From NCBI GenBank assembly GCA_028713325.1, contig JAQTON010000001.1, positions 447,454 through 511,453 of the forward strand: a DNA stretch of 64,000 bases, given 5' to 3'. Source of the DNA: Candidatus Altimarinota bacterium (GTDB taxonomy: Bacteria; Patescibacteriota; Gracilibacteria; BD1-5; UBA2023). A program made the position numbers and the translations under genes. The notes under the pieces were generated by a model that worked only from the letters and a program-made list of their open reading frames with translations, was not told where the DNA came from and searched no databases. Positions 11,643 through 22,666 of the stretch are shown one piece after another. Each line of letters opens with the position of its first letter. Position 1 is the first letter of the stretch.

Positions 11643-11725
11643 AAAAGAAAAAGTAAAAAATTAAACTCTCATTAGTATGGCATTTCTTTATTTGTAAATC
11701 AAGTTTCATTTTTTAATCGCATCCA

Positions 11726-14035
11726 CTACTCACTCTTCGGTATCCCGTAGTAATTGAACAGGTATTTGGCAATCTTCGAGAATACCGCTGAGGAAGTGGT
11801 TTCAGAATACTGTGCACTCCGCGGTCGTTCGATTTTCACGATCATAACGAACTTCGGATTCGAAGCCGGAGCAAATCCTCCGTAGGAGGTGATGGTATGT
11901 CCCGCTTCTCCGACTTCGTATTTTCCTTTGGCGGCAATCTGAGACGTTCCCGTCTTCCCGGCGACATCGTACCCGTCCACTCAACCTTTCTTCGCGAACC
12001 CTATCTTGGCTCCTTCCGTGAGCATAGCGATAATCTTCTTGGAAGTATCCTCCTTAATAACACGACGAAGGGGTGTCGGTGCGTTTTTCACCACTGTTCC
12101 GTCGGCAAGAGTGAGACTATCGACTATATAGGGTTGCATATAGATTCACCCGTTCGCAAGGGCTGAATAGGCGGATGCCATCTGGAGAACAGTCGCGGTG
12201 ATACCCTGTCAGAACGCCATGGTAAAGAGTTTTACTCGGGCCCATTTCTCGTAGGGATCGATTTTTCCGAAGACCTCTCCATCCAGTGTGATATTGGTTT
12301 TCTGTCCGAAGCCAAAATCATTGATATACTTGAAAAAAAGAGATTTTCCTATTTTTTGCACGATATCGATCATACCGACGTTACAACTCCAATCAAGGGC
12401 GTGAGCATACGTATGCCGTCCGATACACTCATCGGAGACGTTTTTGATTTTGTACTGATCTATCTCCACATATCCTTTATCCGTATAGGTATCGGATGGT
12501 TTTATATCGCCCGTATCGATACCTATAGCCATAGTAACGGCTTTAAATACGGAACCCGGCTCATAGAGAGAGCTTATTGGATCGGCCTCGTATACTCCGG
12601 GACCGAACATATTTTTGTATTTGTATTTAGGGATAGCTCTGTTATCGATCTCTCATTCGGTTGCGGTTCGGAGCGATATTTTTTTCTTCCCAACCATTAT
12701 CGGAGCTCATTTTTCTGAATCTTCCACAAAGAGGGGTACGCCAAGGAGGTCAAAAGAAGGATTTGGATACTTGGAGTAACTTACTCGTTCCAGTTCATAG
12801 ACATCTCCGAAGTTATTCGGATCGAAATCCGGATAGCTTACCATGGAGATGATAGCTCCGGTTTTGGGATCCATGATAACCACCGAGCCCTTGTTGGCAC
12901 GAAATTCCTTGATTCCCTCCGAGAGGATTTTCGTCACTTCCTTCTGAACGTTTCTATCAATGGTAAGTTTGATGTCGGTTCCGTTTACCATCTTCCGTTC
13001 CCCGAGGTCAAACGACCCGATGGTACGTCCCGAGATGTCTTTTTTCGCAATGCGTGCCCCTTCCTTTCATTTGAGTTCTTCATTGAAATACCCTTCCACC
13101 CCGTATTTTCCCTCATTTTCATTGTCCACGAAACCGACAATCTGACCGCCCATATTTTTTTCCGGATAGAATCGGGTCGGGTTTGCTTCCAGGATGAAGA
13201 AATGGGAAATACTTTCCGTATCGAGCATGCGTCCTTGAGCGATATTCACCTTCTCGGCTTGTATCCGGGCATCGATCATATCGCGTGTGGAAAGACCCAT
13301 TTTTCGAAGGATTTTTACGTACCGTACCGTACGTTTGGAGAGCTTGAAGTCGAGTTCCTCTTTGGAAAGGGCAAGAAGATTCATAAGTTTCGCGACCATG
13401 GCATCTTTGTTGTTTACCATTGTCGGATCCACATAGAGACTGTTATTGATGATACCAAAAGAGCTTCCCGATCACTCCGTCAGGTATTTGAGGTCATTCG
13501 CCTCTTTTTCATTCAGACTTTCTTTTACTATGACGGAATCTATGAATTCTTTGGAGATTTTCCTGTGGATATCCTCGCGAATCTTATTTTTGACACTTTC
13601 ATCACTGGTGATGAACTCTTCATCTGGAATTTGCCTGAGATAATTGAAGAGATTTTCGGTACACCGATCATCCGATTTTTGAGAACAAACTTCCTCGAAT
13701 ACCACGTCTGTCAAGAAAGCTTCCAGCTTGTCTTTTGACCCCACTTCTTTCGGGTCTATGGCAAGATCCGAGAGGTCGGTACTGGTGGCAAATACTCCGG
13801 CGGGCTCGTTGTTGGAATATATCGTCCCGCGAGAAACCGGATTCTTCACCGTCATCATCTGTTGTTTATCCGCAAGTCCCTTGTAGTACGGATACTCCAG
13901 AACCGTGTATTTGAAGGCTATAGAGATGATAAGAAGAGCAAAAAGTGCAAATGCGACAAATACCACACGAACCCGTTCGATATTCGAGAGTCGTGCGATA
14001 ACAACATTGAGGAAGTGATTGATTTTTTTCTGCAT
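11726..14035 (-). CDS. ftsI: Division-type penicillin-binding protein (FtsI/PBP2 class B)
   Basis: A 769-residue transpeptidase that cross-links peptidoglycan, with one N-terminal TM helix (VVFVAFALFALLIISIAF), a class B dimerisation domain (SRGTIYSNN, GRMLDTESISHFF, EANPTRFYPEKNMGGQIVGFV) and a transpeptidase domain with SxxK (EPGSVFKAV), SxN (SCNVGM) and KTG (VAGKTGTSQ). At least five in-frame TGAs (for example 13067, 12707 and 12209 regions) break it under the standard code. At 769 residues it is longer than the usual 580-700, mostly by an insertion in the N-terminal half. Downstream of the PriA-like gene, 40 bases apart. Confidence 0.93.
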
Positions 14036-14075
14036 TTTCTCAACGAATAATTGGATATAATATGAAAGATAATCC

Positions 14076-14963
14076 CTAATGTTTTATTCATCTATATACT
14101 CCCGTATGAAGCAGATACATGCTTTCAATGCTCGGAAGAGTGGAGAGAATAGTTATATTACAGTTGCTTTGAGGAGCCATTTTTCGGAGTATCTCCAGAT
14201 GTTTGTACGTGTGTCCGAATCGCATTGCCGATTTATGAAGCGAATCTTCTATATAGAGAATATTCTCATAGTGCGAAAGATTATAATAAAGAATCCGTCT
14301 GGTTCAAATGATTATATTTTTTTCTCCATTATATACGGAGCAAAAAGCCTTGTATTTTTTGGTTTCCGTCAATTTATCCGGTATAACAAGAGTCGTCTCT
14401 GAATCGAGGGGATACGTTCTCAGATAGGCCTCGATAGAAAAATCATCAGGAAATACAACGACGGTATTTCCTTTGATATGCTCTTGTATTGCTTGAAAAA
14501 ATGGAACATCACTCGTATGATGATAAAAACCGAGAATAGTGCTTGTATTTTTTCTCTTGCTGGAAATCTGTGGCAGAAGGGCGATGAAATCTTTTTTTTC
14601 CAGGTATCGCACGAGCGTTTTTGAAAGGAAAAGCGAGAGAATGTGGTGAGTATGGACGAAATAATAAGAGGAACTATCAAAAATTGATTGTATTTGATAG
14701 GGGGCAAGAAGGGGAATGCTCGTTACGATTCGTACTATGGATTTCGGGTTTTCCGGAATCTCCCGACTCTCCGTATTCGTTACGATCGCATAATCGATGG
14801 TATTCCGAAAAGGAACCTCCACGAGGCATCCAATTTGGATGCTTTTTGCAAGTTCGTCTCTGGCGAAATAGGTAAGTCCTATATTGTCTATAGATCCACC
14901 GAACGGTATGACTTCTATGAGCACTTTGGAATATTTAACAAAGGGGTATAATGTCAGAGACAT
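14076..14963 (-). CDS. Degenerate, half-length PriA-like protein
   Basis: Predicted 295 residues against about 700-800 for PriA. The N-terminus follows the PriA 3'-DNA-binding domain (ELAKSIQIGCLVEVPFRNTIDYAIV) and the SYYFVHTHHILSLFLSKTLVRYL region. Downstream order is kept (NIIIGTRRILYYNL for IVIGTRSALFxP; ITILSTLPSIESM for SATPSLES), but Walker A GVTGSGKT corresponds to GFYHHTSDV and DEEH corresponds to IEDSLH. The zinc and C-terminal helicase lobes are absent. It therefore cannot be a helicase by the known mechanism. It could be a structural DNA-binding remnant or a decaying gene, though it is uninterrupted in code 25. Alignment was done by eye. Confidence 0.65.
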
Positions 14964-15002
14964 AGTACGGAAAGTTCCAAAAAATACAAAACAAAGTTTT
15001 AA

Positions 15003-15035
15003 AAACCTCTCATGAATTATTTTTCAGAGAGGTTT
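15003..15035 (-). terminator. Intrinsic terminator
   Basis: Stem AAACCTCTC / GAGAGGTTT with a 15-base loop, followed by TT then AAAAC on the minus strand. It lies just after the stop of the small secreted protein at 15062 and upstream of the PriA-like gene. Confidence 0.65.
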
Positions 15036-15061
15036 ATATGCAGAAAGAAACCGGGCGTCAT

Positions 15062-15499
15062 TTAGTATACGCTATTTCTCAGAGATATTTTCAATCGGGC
15101 ATAGTCTCATTTGACGTCTTCCAGATAGTATCTCGCAGTTTCTTTGTACAGAGTTTTCCTTGTTTGTTCGTACTTTTTCTGGTAGAGAAAATACTGATTC
15201 ATCGTATATACGAAACTGTCGAGACTCGTTATAATGTCGTATCGACGATAGAGGGGGATAGTTCGATTATCAAACCGATTTAGTGCCTCATCTTTTATGC
15301 TTGAGATAAAATATACGGTATTATTATAACGCCTTGCTTCATTGCTATCTCTCAGACTTACCGCATTGAGCTCTATCTCTTGAAGCAGAGCGGTTTCCGG
15401 ATCGACTCCGACAATCTGCTCTTCGAAAAAATCCGCATAGGCGAAAGGTATGGAAAGGACAGTGGTGATGAGCAAGAGAAGCGAAAAAAAGTATTTCAT
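15062..15499 (-). CDS. Small secreted protein, unknown
   Basis: A 145-residue protein with a signal peptide (MKYFFSLLLLITTVLSIPFAYA) and a mature helical, Tyr- and Arg-rich domain (LLQEIELNAVSLRDSNEARRYNN, SFVYTMNQYFLYQKKYEQTRK). TGA at 15107-15109 is Gly and extends the ORF by 15 residues past the apparent stop. ATG 15499 is favoured over an upstream ATG because the signal peptide starts there. No family recognised. Confidence 0.65.
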
Positions 15500-15565
15500 A
15501 GAATGAAAAATAAGGAACGGGCTCTTCTTATAGTACGTAAAATATATAAAAGTCAAAAGAAAGTA

Positions 15566-15594
15566 TTTACAAATCTCTACATATAGTGTAGAAT
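15566..15594 (+). promoter_or_regulatory. Promoter with palindrome, response regulator gene
   Basis: TTTACA (15566-15571), 17-base spacer, TAGAAT (15589-15594). An inverted repeat CTACA-TATAG-TGTAG (15578-15592) overlaps the spacer and the -10 box, a good site for autoregulation by the downstream OmpR-type regulator. Confidence 0.7.
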
Positions 15595-15626
15595 ATGTTT
15601 CATATCATAAATTATCCCCATACACT

Positions 15627-16292
15627 ATGCACATATCCATCATCGACGACGAGAAAATTCTCGCAAATAAGATTCTCAAAAAAATACAAAACAGCGGTTA
15701 CGCCGTGAGTGCTTTCCATGGATATCAGGACTTTATGCGTCACGGGGACGCGAGTTCCGAGCTCTATATCATAGATATCTCGCTTTGAGACGGTACGGGT
15801 TTTGACATCATCCGTTGGCTTAGGAAAGATAAACATTCCCGCGTTCCGATTATTATCATATCAGGATATGGCGATAGTCAGAATATTATATACTGACTCG
15901 ATCTCGGTGCCGACGATTATCTTACGAAGCCATTTATCCCCGATGAACTTATCGCACGAATCAAGGCAATTCTCCGACGTCCTCGAGGACTCATGAATGA
16001 ACCGGTCGTACGGTACAAAAATATCACTTTCAACACCACTACGAAGGAAACGAAGGTCGGAAGTAAACCGGTATATCTTACGAAAAATGAAAGTCTCGTC
16101 GTTGAAACATTTCTCTCCAATCAAAAGAAGACAGTAACGCGGGAAAGACTCATATCGAATGTTTGGGGCGGACACCATCTTTCTGACGTTTCTGATAATA
16201 CCATCAACGTCACCCTCTCCAATATTCGCAAAAAACTCGCAGGAAATTTCATGCCGAAGACCGTATATAATCAAGGATATATTCTCGAATAA
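15627..16292 (+). CDS. OmpR/PhoB-family response regulator
   Basis: Predicted 221 residues. A receiver domain (IIDDE acidic pocket; phospho-acceptor Asp in YIIDISLGDGTGFD; KPF Lys in GLDLGADDYLTKPF) is followed by a winged-helix DNA-binding domain (TKNESLVVETFLSNQKKTVTRERL...VSDNTINVTLSNIRKKL). TGA 15786-15788 and another before LDLGADDY give Gly at positions where glycine is normal in the family. No kinase lies directly beside it; the nearest is the operon on the opposite strand at 17076. DNA targets unknown. Confidence 0.92.
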
Positions 16293-16310
16293 TGCCTTTT
16301 CGTTTTTCTT

Positions 16311-16350
16311 AAAAAGAGTATCCATTTGATTCAAATGGATACTCTTTTTT
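16311..16350. terminator. Bidirectional intrinsic terminator
   Basis: An 18-bp perfect stem (AAAAAGAGTATCCATTTG and its complement) with a 3-base loop lies between two convergent regulator genes. It has A/T tracts on both sides, so it can end both transcripts. The minus-strand regulator's stop codon lies inside it. Confidence 0.9.
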
Positions 16351-17053
16351 ACTTTTCTGAAAATACATAGCCTTCTCCGCGGATATTTTGGATCCATGTA
16401 TCAATCCCAAAAGGAAGAAGTGCTTGTTTGAGTCGGAGAATGTTTACCCGGAGATTTCGCTCTGTACTGAAACAGATATCTCACCATATTTTCTCGCAGA
16501 GAAAAGATTCTCGGAGAAGTTTTTCCGGATGAGAGAAAAAAAGAGAGAGGATATATTTATTGTTTTTCGTAAGAGGAATAATGGTTCCATTTATAAAAAA
16601 TTCATTTTTGTCGAGATCATACTTGAGATTTTTATAAGAATGAATGGTTCCGGATGACGGGATACTGGAAAGATAGTAGTTTTTGAACCAATTGAACACG
16701 CGAATCTCGAGCTCCAGAAGTCGAATCGGTTTAATGATATAATCACTTGCTCCGTACTCAAAAGCAAGCCGGAGTCGATCGATATCGCTGAATCCGCTTA
16801 TTACAACGATGGGGATATGTATCTGTTTCTCTCGAATGGCACGGATAATTTTGTATCCGCAAAGCTCCAAAGTATCTTCAGAAAGTTTGAGATCCACGAG
16901 AACCATATCATAGGATGCTATGATGGGGAGTTCCTCGAGAAATTCCAAAAACGAATGTCGGATTTTCACTCTGTTCACTATAATTTTGGCTTCAAATACC
17001 CGAGCTATCCTTTTTGCCAAAAAGACGTTGTCTTCGATGATGAGAATATTCAT
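16349..17053 (-). CDS. Response regulator of the 8-TM kinase operon
   Basis: Predicted 234 residues: receiver domain (NILIIEDN; phospho-Asp in DMVLVDLKLSED; KP in YGASDYIIKPIRL) and a C-terminal winged helix (IPLTKNNKYILSLFFSHPEKLLRES...CFSTERNLRVNILRLKQAL..IQNIRGEGYVF). TGA at 16481-16483 encodes Gly. It starts 22 bases after the histidine kinase stop, so the two form one transcript and very likely a cognate pair. Confidence 0.9.
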
Positions 17054-17075
17054 ATATTTGTATTTTTACGACCAA

Positions 17076-19181
17076 CTAATTTAGTGGAATCTTGATGCTA
17101 AATTTTGCCCCTCAAAGTTTCCCTCCGGTGCTTGCGACGATAGTTCCTTCATGCATATCGATAATCTTTTTGCAGAGATAGAGACCCATACCGAGACCGA
17201 GTAATTCCCCGCTTCCCGTAGTATACCGATCGAACAGACTTTCCACATTCATTCACTGAAACCCTCTCCCGTTGTCTTCGATGGTGACAGAAAGTACTCA
17301 TTTTTTCTTATAAGCCTCTATCACTATAACCGAATCTTTTTTATCGAGAAATTTGACGGCATTTTGCAGGAGATTCGTTATGACCTGTTGAAACTGTATC
17401 TTGTCAATCTTCACGAACCCCATATCCTCCTCGATCAGATTGATGAAACGCACCTGTTCATACATGCGGGAATATACTTCGTACTCTGTCTGAAGCAGTT
17501 GCGAAAGCTGTATCCGTTCCTTGAAAAGAGTCACTGAGCGAGTATCGAAATACTGAACAGAAAAAAGTTTCGTCGTAAGTTCGCCGGTTTTTATGAGCTC
17601 CTTGTTCAAGAGACAGAGCTCCTGTTTCAGTGTTTCTATCGGAAAAGACGGATCTTCCAAGTCATAGATGATACTGTCCGCTTGAAATATGGCGTTTGCA
17701 ATGGGTGCTTTTATTTCGTGCGATATAACACTGATGAATTCTTTTTGTCGATTCAGCAAGTCATTATATTCTATGGTTTTTTCATCTACCTTTTTATCCA
17801 GGTTTTCAGAGAAATCTCGAATTTCATTATACATATCGATGTACTTTAGCTGTCTTCCCACCGAAAAGGAAAGTCCTATGAGTGCATTAATCTCTTCGGT
17901 ATCATAAAAATCTCCAAAAGATTTCTGTCAGAGTATGATAACCCCATAGCAATTAGGGACTCCATTCCACATGCCGCTTATGGGAAGAGCGATGAACTGA
18001 TCTTTATTGAATTCTACACTCATCTTCTGCCGATTGAATTTTTTTCAATTCTCTTCGATAAATACCATATCGTTTATGAAAGCTCTTTCTTTTGGATAGG
18101 TATTGAAAAAGTTTTCGAGTTCCGAAGGGGTGTTGTCAAATTTACGGATTTCAAAGAGATTCGTTTTAAATATTTCCTTTACTCTTCGGGATAAGAATTG
18201 AGAGAGTTCATTCTCTCTCGTTATCCCGGACATATCTTCGCTGAGTGCATTTATCCTCACTTTCAGCTCTGCCGCCCTGGAAGTAACACTCAAAAATATT
18301 CGGGAGAAAAATCTCTCCAATATAAGAAATACCGCAATGGATACAAATACTTCGATAAATGAATAGACATCTTTATCCACCCAATATCAGAGAGAGAGTC
18401 CGGTTCATTGTCCAAAGATAAATCGAGCAATATTCAGCAGAAGTACGGTGAGTAAAAAAACTCAGCCATATATAATGATCTTTCCGATTCAAAATCCGAT
18501 TCATGAGAAGTAGTACCGCTTCGTTATATAGACAATGGAAGCGACAAATAGTGCAAATAGAATCGAAATTTCTTTTTCAAAAATCCATATGCCAAACATC
18601 GGCAAGATGAACTGCAGAAATATAAGAGTAAACATGAGCACCCCGACCGATATCGCAATCATCTTCAGTCTCACTTTATTGAGAGAGTTCTGTTCCCTGA
18701 TCCGTATCGTCGAGGCTATTATGAGCAGGGGAATGAATCCGAGAGTAAGTACGCTGTGCAGGAGAATGAACGGACCATATATTTCTCGAAAAGTATTCGC
18801 TCCCGCGTCAAATACGAGAGAATTTACTATTCATCCCGTGAATATATAAAATATCAACAATGCGGTAAAAATACAGAGAATAAAGAGAGAGCTCTTCCTT
18901 GCCGAGACACTGTTTCATTTATGAAAATTCCAGATATAGAGTATGAGACTGTATTCTCCTATTATCGAGAGGGCGAATGCAATTCGAGACAACAGGAGGA
19001 GGACATCCTCTCATAGGATGTTTGCAAAGAACAGATAATAAATAAGGAGCCATATCGATGCCGCTATGGTAAATAACAAGAAAAAAAATCCGGAAATATT
19101 TTTTTGTATACCAAAAATCCTTCATCACCCGATGATGGAAAGTATTGCCGATAATGAGTAGATAAATGCATATACAGCCAT
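17076..19181 (-). CDS. Histidine kinase with 7-8 N-terminal TM helices
   Basis: A 701-residue kinase. The N-terminal 270 residues contain about eight hydrophobic segments in the style of 7TM histidine-kinase sensors, followed by a GAF-like region, a linking coiled coil (DKKVDEKTIEYNDLLNRQKEF), a HisKA motif (VISHEIKAPIANAIF, phospho-His near residue 485) and an HATPase domain with NLLQNAVKF, EDNGRGF and GLGMGLYLCKKIID. At least ten in-frame TGAs, dense in the membrane part, encode Gly. ATG 19181 is the first start in frame. Input signal unknown. Confidence 0.9.
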
Positions 19182-19256
19182 GTCCGATTTTATTAGAGAC
19201 TAAAAAATATCTCATACATTGGCATGAGTATAATAATTTTTCAGGCAAAAGCCAGA

Positions 19257-20114
19257 TTATCGATTTTTTCTGTAGGCTCTGAGGAATTCCTTCACCCCCA
19301 TGGAGAAGTTTTCGCGAAAATCTTTTATGGGAGTTCCGTATACCACTATATCACTCTCATAACCCTTCCCGATATGCGTAATATGATTTCGGTACTCGTC
19401 TATATCGGCCATTCAGATGGGCCGGCACCCCATTGTTTTATGTATTCAGTAGATATTATTATTCCGATCGAGCTCGGTAATTCCGGGAGTTCCGAGATAC
19501 GAATCCGGAACGGTTTCAAAAAATACATTGAACATCTTGAAGATAGTAAAGAAATTTGCGTATTTTTCCAGGAGTCCCATAGAGGAAAAACTCATGAAGC
19601 TCCCGGTATGAGCTCATCTTCCCAGTATGTGATCGACACGATCGCACACAGATCGGAACCCGACGTTTGAATAATGATAAGCGAGCTCTTGATCGAAAAT
19701 AGTTTTCAGAGAATCCACGTATCCGTCCATATATCCGACGAGCTCTCCTATTTCATTCCGACAAACCACCAAAAACGAAACGCTCTCCTTCAGTCTTTTC
19801 CGTATTTTTTCGATATTATCCGGTCCATAGATGAATTCGGTATTTCCTCCGCAATCCGGACAGTATATGTTTGTTATATTTTCATCCATAATGATTTTTG
19901 CAACAGTATTGGAAAATTGCTCCTTCGGGAGATATCCGAAAACATCTTCTTTGGAGAGTATTTTTTCGCAAAGAGAACACCTGGATAGCTCTCCAAGTCA
20001 GGATTCCGAAGCCCACATATCCTGAGTCACGTTATTTATAGTAACGAGATCCCCGTGCGAAAGATATTTTGTATCCACTCTTTCCACAGAAAGATTACAT
20101 CTGTCCGTTCCCAT
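19257..20114 (-). CDS. Cys4 zinc-site protein with GNAT-like region
   Basis: Predicted 285 residues. Two CxxC pairs (C46/C49 and C85/C88) likely bind one zinc. Residues about 90-285 look like an N-acetyltransferase-type fold (SFLVVCRNEIGELVGYMDGYVDS...GITELDRNNNIYGIHKTMGCRP), though no signature is decisive. Several TGAs as Gly. First gene of the operon feeding the 8-TM kinase and its regulator, so it may act in the same signalling path. Not recognised beyond this. Confidence 0.55.
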
Positions 20115-20347
20115 AATAAAAGCTTTGTTAAAAAGTAAACATGGTTTTTTATACGCCGAGAGAGTTACATTTCTGTTACATTTTTCAGAAAAAAATCTTT
20201 TAAATTTTAATAAATTTTTAATGTTTGCTTGTATTATGTATGAGATCGTCCTTGCTGATTTCATGGATTCCCCCGGAGGATTCGACGAAGAGTTCATTAA
20301 GATTCGTAACAAAAATAAATTTATCTTTTATATAGGAGCTTGATACT

Positions 20348-20740
20348 ATGAAACAAGAAAACAAAAAATCAGTATTGGTAATACTCCTTGCTGACAGTAA
20401 AAAAATGCTCGAAGATATCTTGTCTTTCAGGATTCCTGGTTCGGAGAGATATGTTATCGAAGCCACATATTCAGGAAAAGATGCAATCAATATCATTCAG
20501 GCACATCCTCTCGATGTAATCCTCTTGGACGATGCGATTATCGAAACAGAGGGGGAACAAATTCTCTCAGAGATATTGAAATTCAAATCCTGCCCCGTCA
20601 TTCTTATGACCCCCTATACGTCCTCGAGTTTTATTCCTCGGTTTATGGAAATGGGCGGTTATGGATGCATCAAAAAAAATTTTGAAATCGATCGTATGCA
20701 CAATATGCTTGATCGGGCAACTTTAGAGGAGTCCCGTTAA
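20348..20740 (+). CDS. Single-domain response regulator (receiver only)
   Basis: Predicted 130 residues with no output domain. Receiver features: ILLADSKK at the acidic pocket (one acidic residue replaced), phospho-acceptor Asp in VILLDDAIIETEGEQ, Thr/Ser in VILMTPY and Lys in GCIKKNF. Such proteins relay phosphate or act by protein contact. It is divergent from the zinc-site/kinase operon, with 233 bases between. Within that gap two TTACATTT copies 12 bases apart (about 20165-20185) could be a shared operator. Confidence 0.8.
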   Translation: MKQENKKSVLVILLADSKKMLEDILSFRIPGSERYVIEATYSGKDAINIIQAHPLDVILLDDAIIETEGEQILSEILKFKSCPVILMTPYTSSSFIPRFMEMGGYGCIKKNFEIDRMHNMLDRATLEESR

Positions 20741-20783
20741 TCGTTTTATTATCCGACAAAATACCAATACACAGGAGACCAAT

Positions 20784-21350
20784 ATGCCTACGCCACCAAG
20801 GATTCATCTCGTACTCGCACAAAACGTCGCAGAAAAGCTTCCGTTTCAAAAACTCTGCATACGAGAAGATTGCCCGGATAAGGATGTAAAAGCATGTCCG
20901 CATTCGCTCGTCATCAATGGAAAACCCGTATGGAAATATGCCGATTTTTTCCGCATCTACCACTCCAGAAGACAGGGACTTCTCAATCCGTGGCTCTCCC
21001 GTGCTGTCATAGGCGATCAAAAAATGGGACTGCCCGAATATCTCATATTCTTTGCGGAAAAATGCGAGTTTCATAAAAACGCTTCCGCGTTTATGAAAAC
21101 TATTTGCTTTAATCCGGTGTATTCGTCTCATGTCGAAAACTCATGAATATCTCATTGGGATTCGACGTATTCAATAAACCCCCAATCACGAAAGTGACTG
21201 GGGGTTTGTCAAAATAGTGCCCAGAGAGAGTTTGATTTCTCTCATCTCAAACGTGCACAAAGCAAACAAAAACCCACATTTTCATGTGAGTTGTTTGTTT
21301 TCTTTGGTGCCCGGAGAGGGAATCGTCCCTTCGGGCCCTCTTTGTGATAA
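20784..21350 (+). CDS. Unknown protein; code-25 frame runs through a terminator-like hairpin
   Basis: The first 120 residues look coding: MPTPPRIHLVLAQNVAEKLPF, three cysteines in CIREDCPDKDVKAC, WKYADFFRIYHSRRQGLLNPWLSRAV. The frame reaches TGA at 21144; if that is Gly, as elsewhere, translation continues to TAA 21348 through a hairpin and a tRNA-Leu-like remnant. The last 68 residues are therefore doubtful, and the original 3' end may have been lost by a rearrangement next to tRNA-Leu. It follows the receiver gene by 43 bases. No family recognised. Confidence 0.5.
21176..21207 (+). terminator. Terminator-like hairpin
   Basis: AAACCCCCAATCAC / GTGACTGGGGGTTT with one mismatch and a GAAA tetraloop. 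The following sequence has no clear T-run (GTCAAAA), so termination strength is uncertain. It lies inside the code-25 extension of the gene at 20784. Confidence 0.5.
21209..21325. repeat. Two partial copies of the tRNA-Leu 3' end
   Basis: 21305-21325 is identical to 21477-21497, the 3' end of the intact tRNA-Leu. 21209-21228 is an 18/20 match to the stretch 21471-21490 that runs across the same tRNA end. These look like scars of integration or excision at the tRNA gene. Confidence 0.6.
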
Positions 21351-21476
21351 AAAGCCAAATCGTTGGCTTTTTCCCTGACTCATTCTTCGTCAGTATTACT
21401 ACAGTTTCGATTCCCTTTCGTACTTTTTCGTTAAAAAATATCCCCCGTTTTCATGAAGGATATGTTTTTATCAAAA

Positions 21477-21562
21477 TGGTGCCCGGAGAGGGAATCGAAC
21501 CCTCACGACATTGCTGCCAAGAGATTTTGAGTCTCTCGTGTCTACCATTTCACCATCCGGGC
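21477..21562 (-). tRNA. tRNA-Leu(CAA)
   Basis: On the minus strand: acceptor GCCCGGA, anticodon stem AGAGA / TCTCT with loop CTCAAAA (anticodon CAA, codon TTG), a long class II variable arm, T arm GGGTTCGATTCCC, and an encoded 3' CCA. The length of 86 bases and the long variable arm fit tRNA-Leu. Confidence 0.93.
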
Positions 21563-21624
21563 GGGATAGTGGTGGTATCGTATGGAAAATGAGGGAAAAG
21601 TCAAAAAAAATGAAAAAGGTACCT

Positions 21625-22482
21625 TTATTTCTCTCCTCGCACTTTCCCTCCGAGCAACATCCACACATCCTTTTTCAACACACTCATATCTCCCGTCGTT
21701 GCCTCTATCTTGAGCGTCATCGTGTATCCTTTTTCTGTGAGACCGTCTATGCTCGATGTTATCACCATATCCTCCCCTCCGAGTTTCTTGACCTCTTTTT
21801 CGGTGGTTTCGAGAATCTTCTGGAGTTTTTTTGCATCATGAACCGGAATCTCGCAGGTGAAATCCGCCCGTTTCATAGGTGCCATACTCAGATTCTCCAC
21901 CGTTTCGGAGACGATGAGTTTATTCGGCATGAAAATCACCGTTCCTTTGCGGTCGACGAGACGAGTATAGGAGAGGGATATCTCCTCGACCGTTCCCTCG
22001 AAGGTTTTTACCTTAATGGTATCTCCGATTTTAAAATTCTTGCTGAATATGAGCGAAAGGCTTCCGAAGAGGTTGGAGATGAATTCCTTACTCGCGAGTG
22101 CGAAGAGTACTCCTCCGATCCCCGCCCCGGTTATGAGTGCTCCGAGATTGACCCCGATAGCTCCAAGTATGAAGAATACCGCCATTATCCAGACCGCGAT
22201 GGATATGGCCCAATGAATGAGTGGAAATACTTTTTTTGCAAGGGTATTCGATCGGATGACCGAAGCAAAACTCCTTGTGAGAATCAGATTCAGGGAAATG
22301 CTCGCCACATACGCTGTCACGAGTATCGAAAGAACGGAAAGGATTTTCTGAACCAGAGGCATATATCAAACGATATAATCTCTATAGATGGCACTGTTCG
22401 TGAAAAAAGGGAGGAGAGAAGCGGTGTAGATACTTCCGATTATCACGAGAAACAGGATTCCAATTATTATTTTTGTACGCAT
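21625..22482 (-). CDS. MscS-family mechanosensitive channel
   Basis: A 285-residue membrane protein: N-terminal TM helices (residues about 4-25, 50-75 and 85-105), a pore-lining helix rich in Gly/Ala (GALITGAGIGGVLFALASKEFISNLFGSLSLI) and the beta domain (FKIGDTIKVKTFEGTVEEISLSYTRLVDRKGTVIFMPNK) typical of MscS. It protects against hypo-osmotic shock by opening under membrane tension. TGA at 22363-22365 is Gly; ATG 22482 adds the first TM helix that a standard-code start would miss. Confidence 0.92.
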
Positions 22483-22666
22483 ACTATGAATATATTATGA
22501 ATAGATAATGTAGAGAATTTATGGAAAAATAATTTTCAGAACATTGTTTATTTTTCGGAGAAAATACGATGATTTCCCGTCTCATTTTCGTGAAAAATGA
22601 CTTTTTTGCAACTCGGATTTGATTTTTTGAAAATTTATATATACTCTCTCTGCTTTTAGAGTTTTC

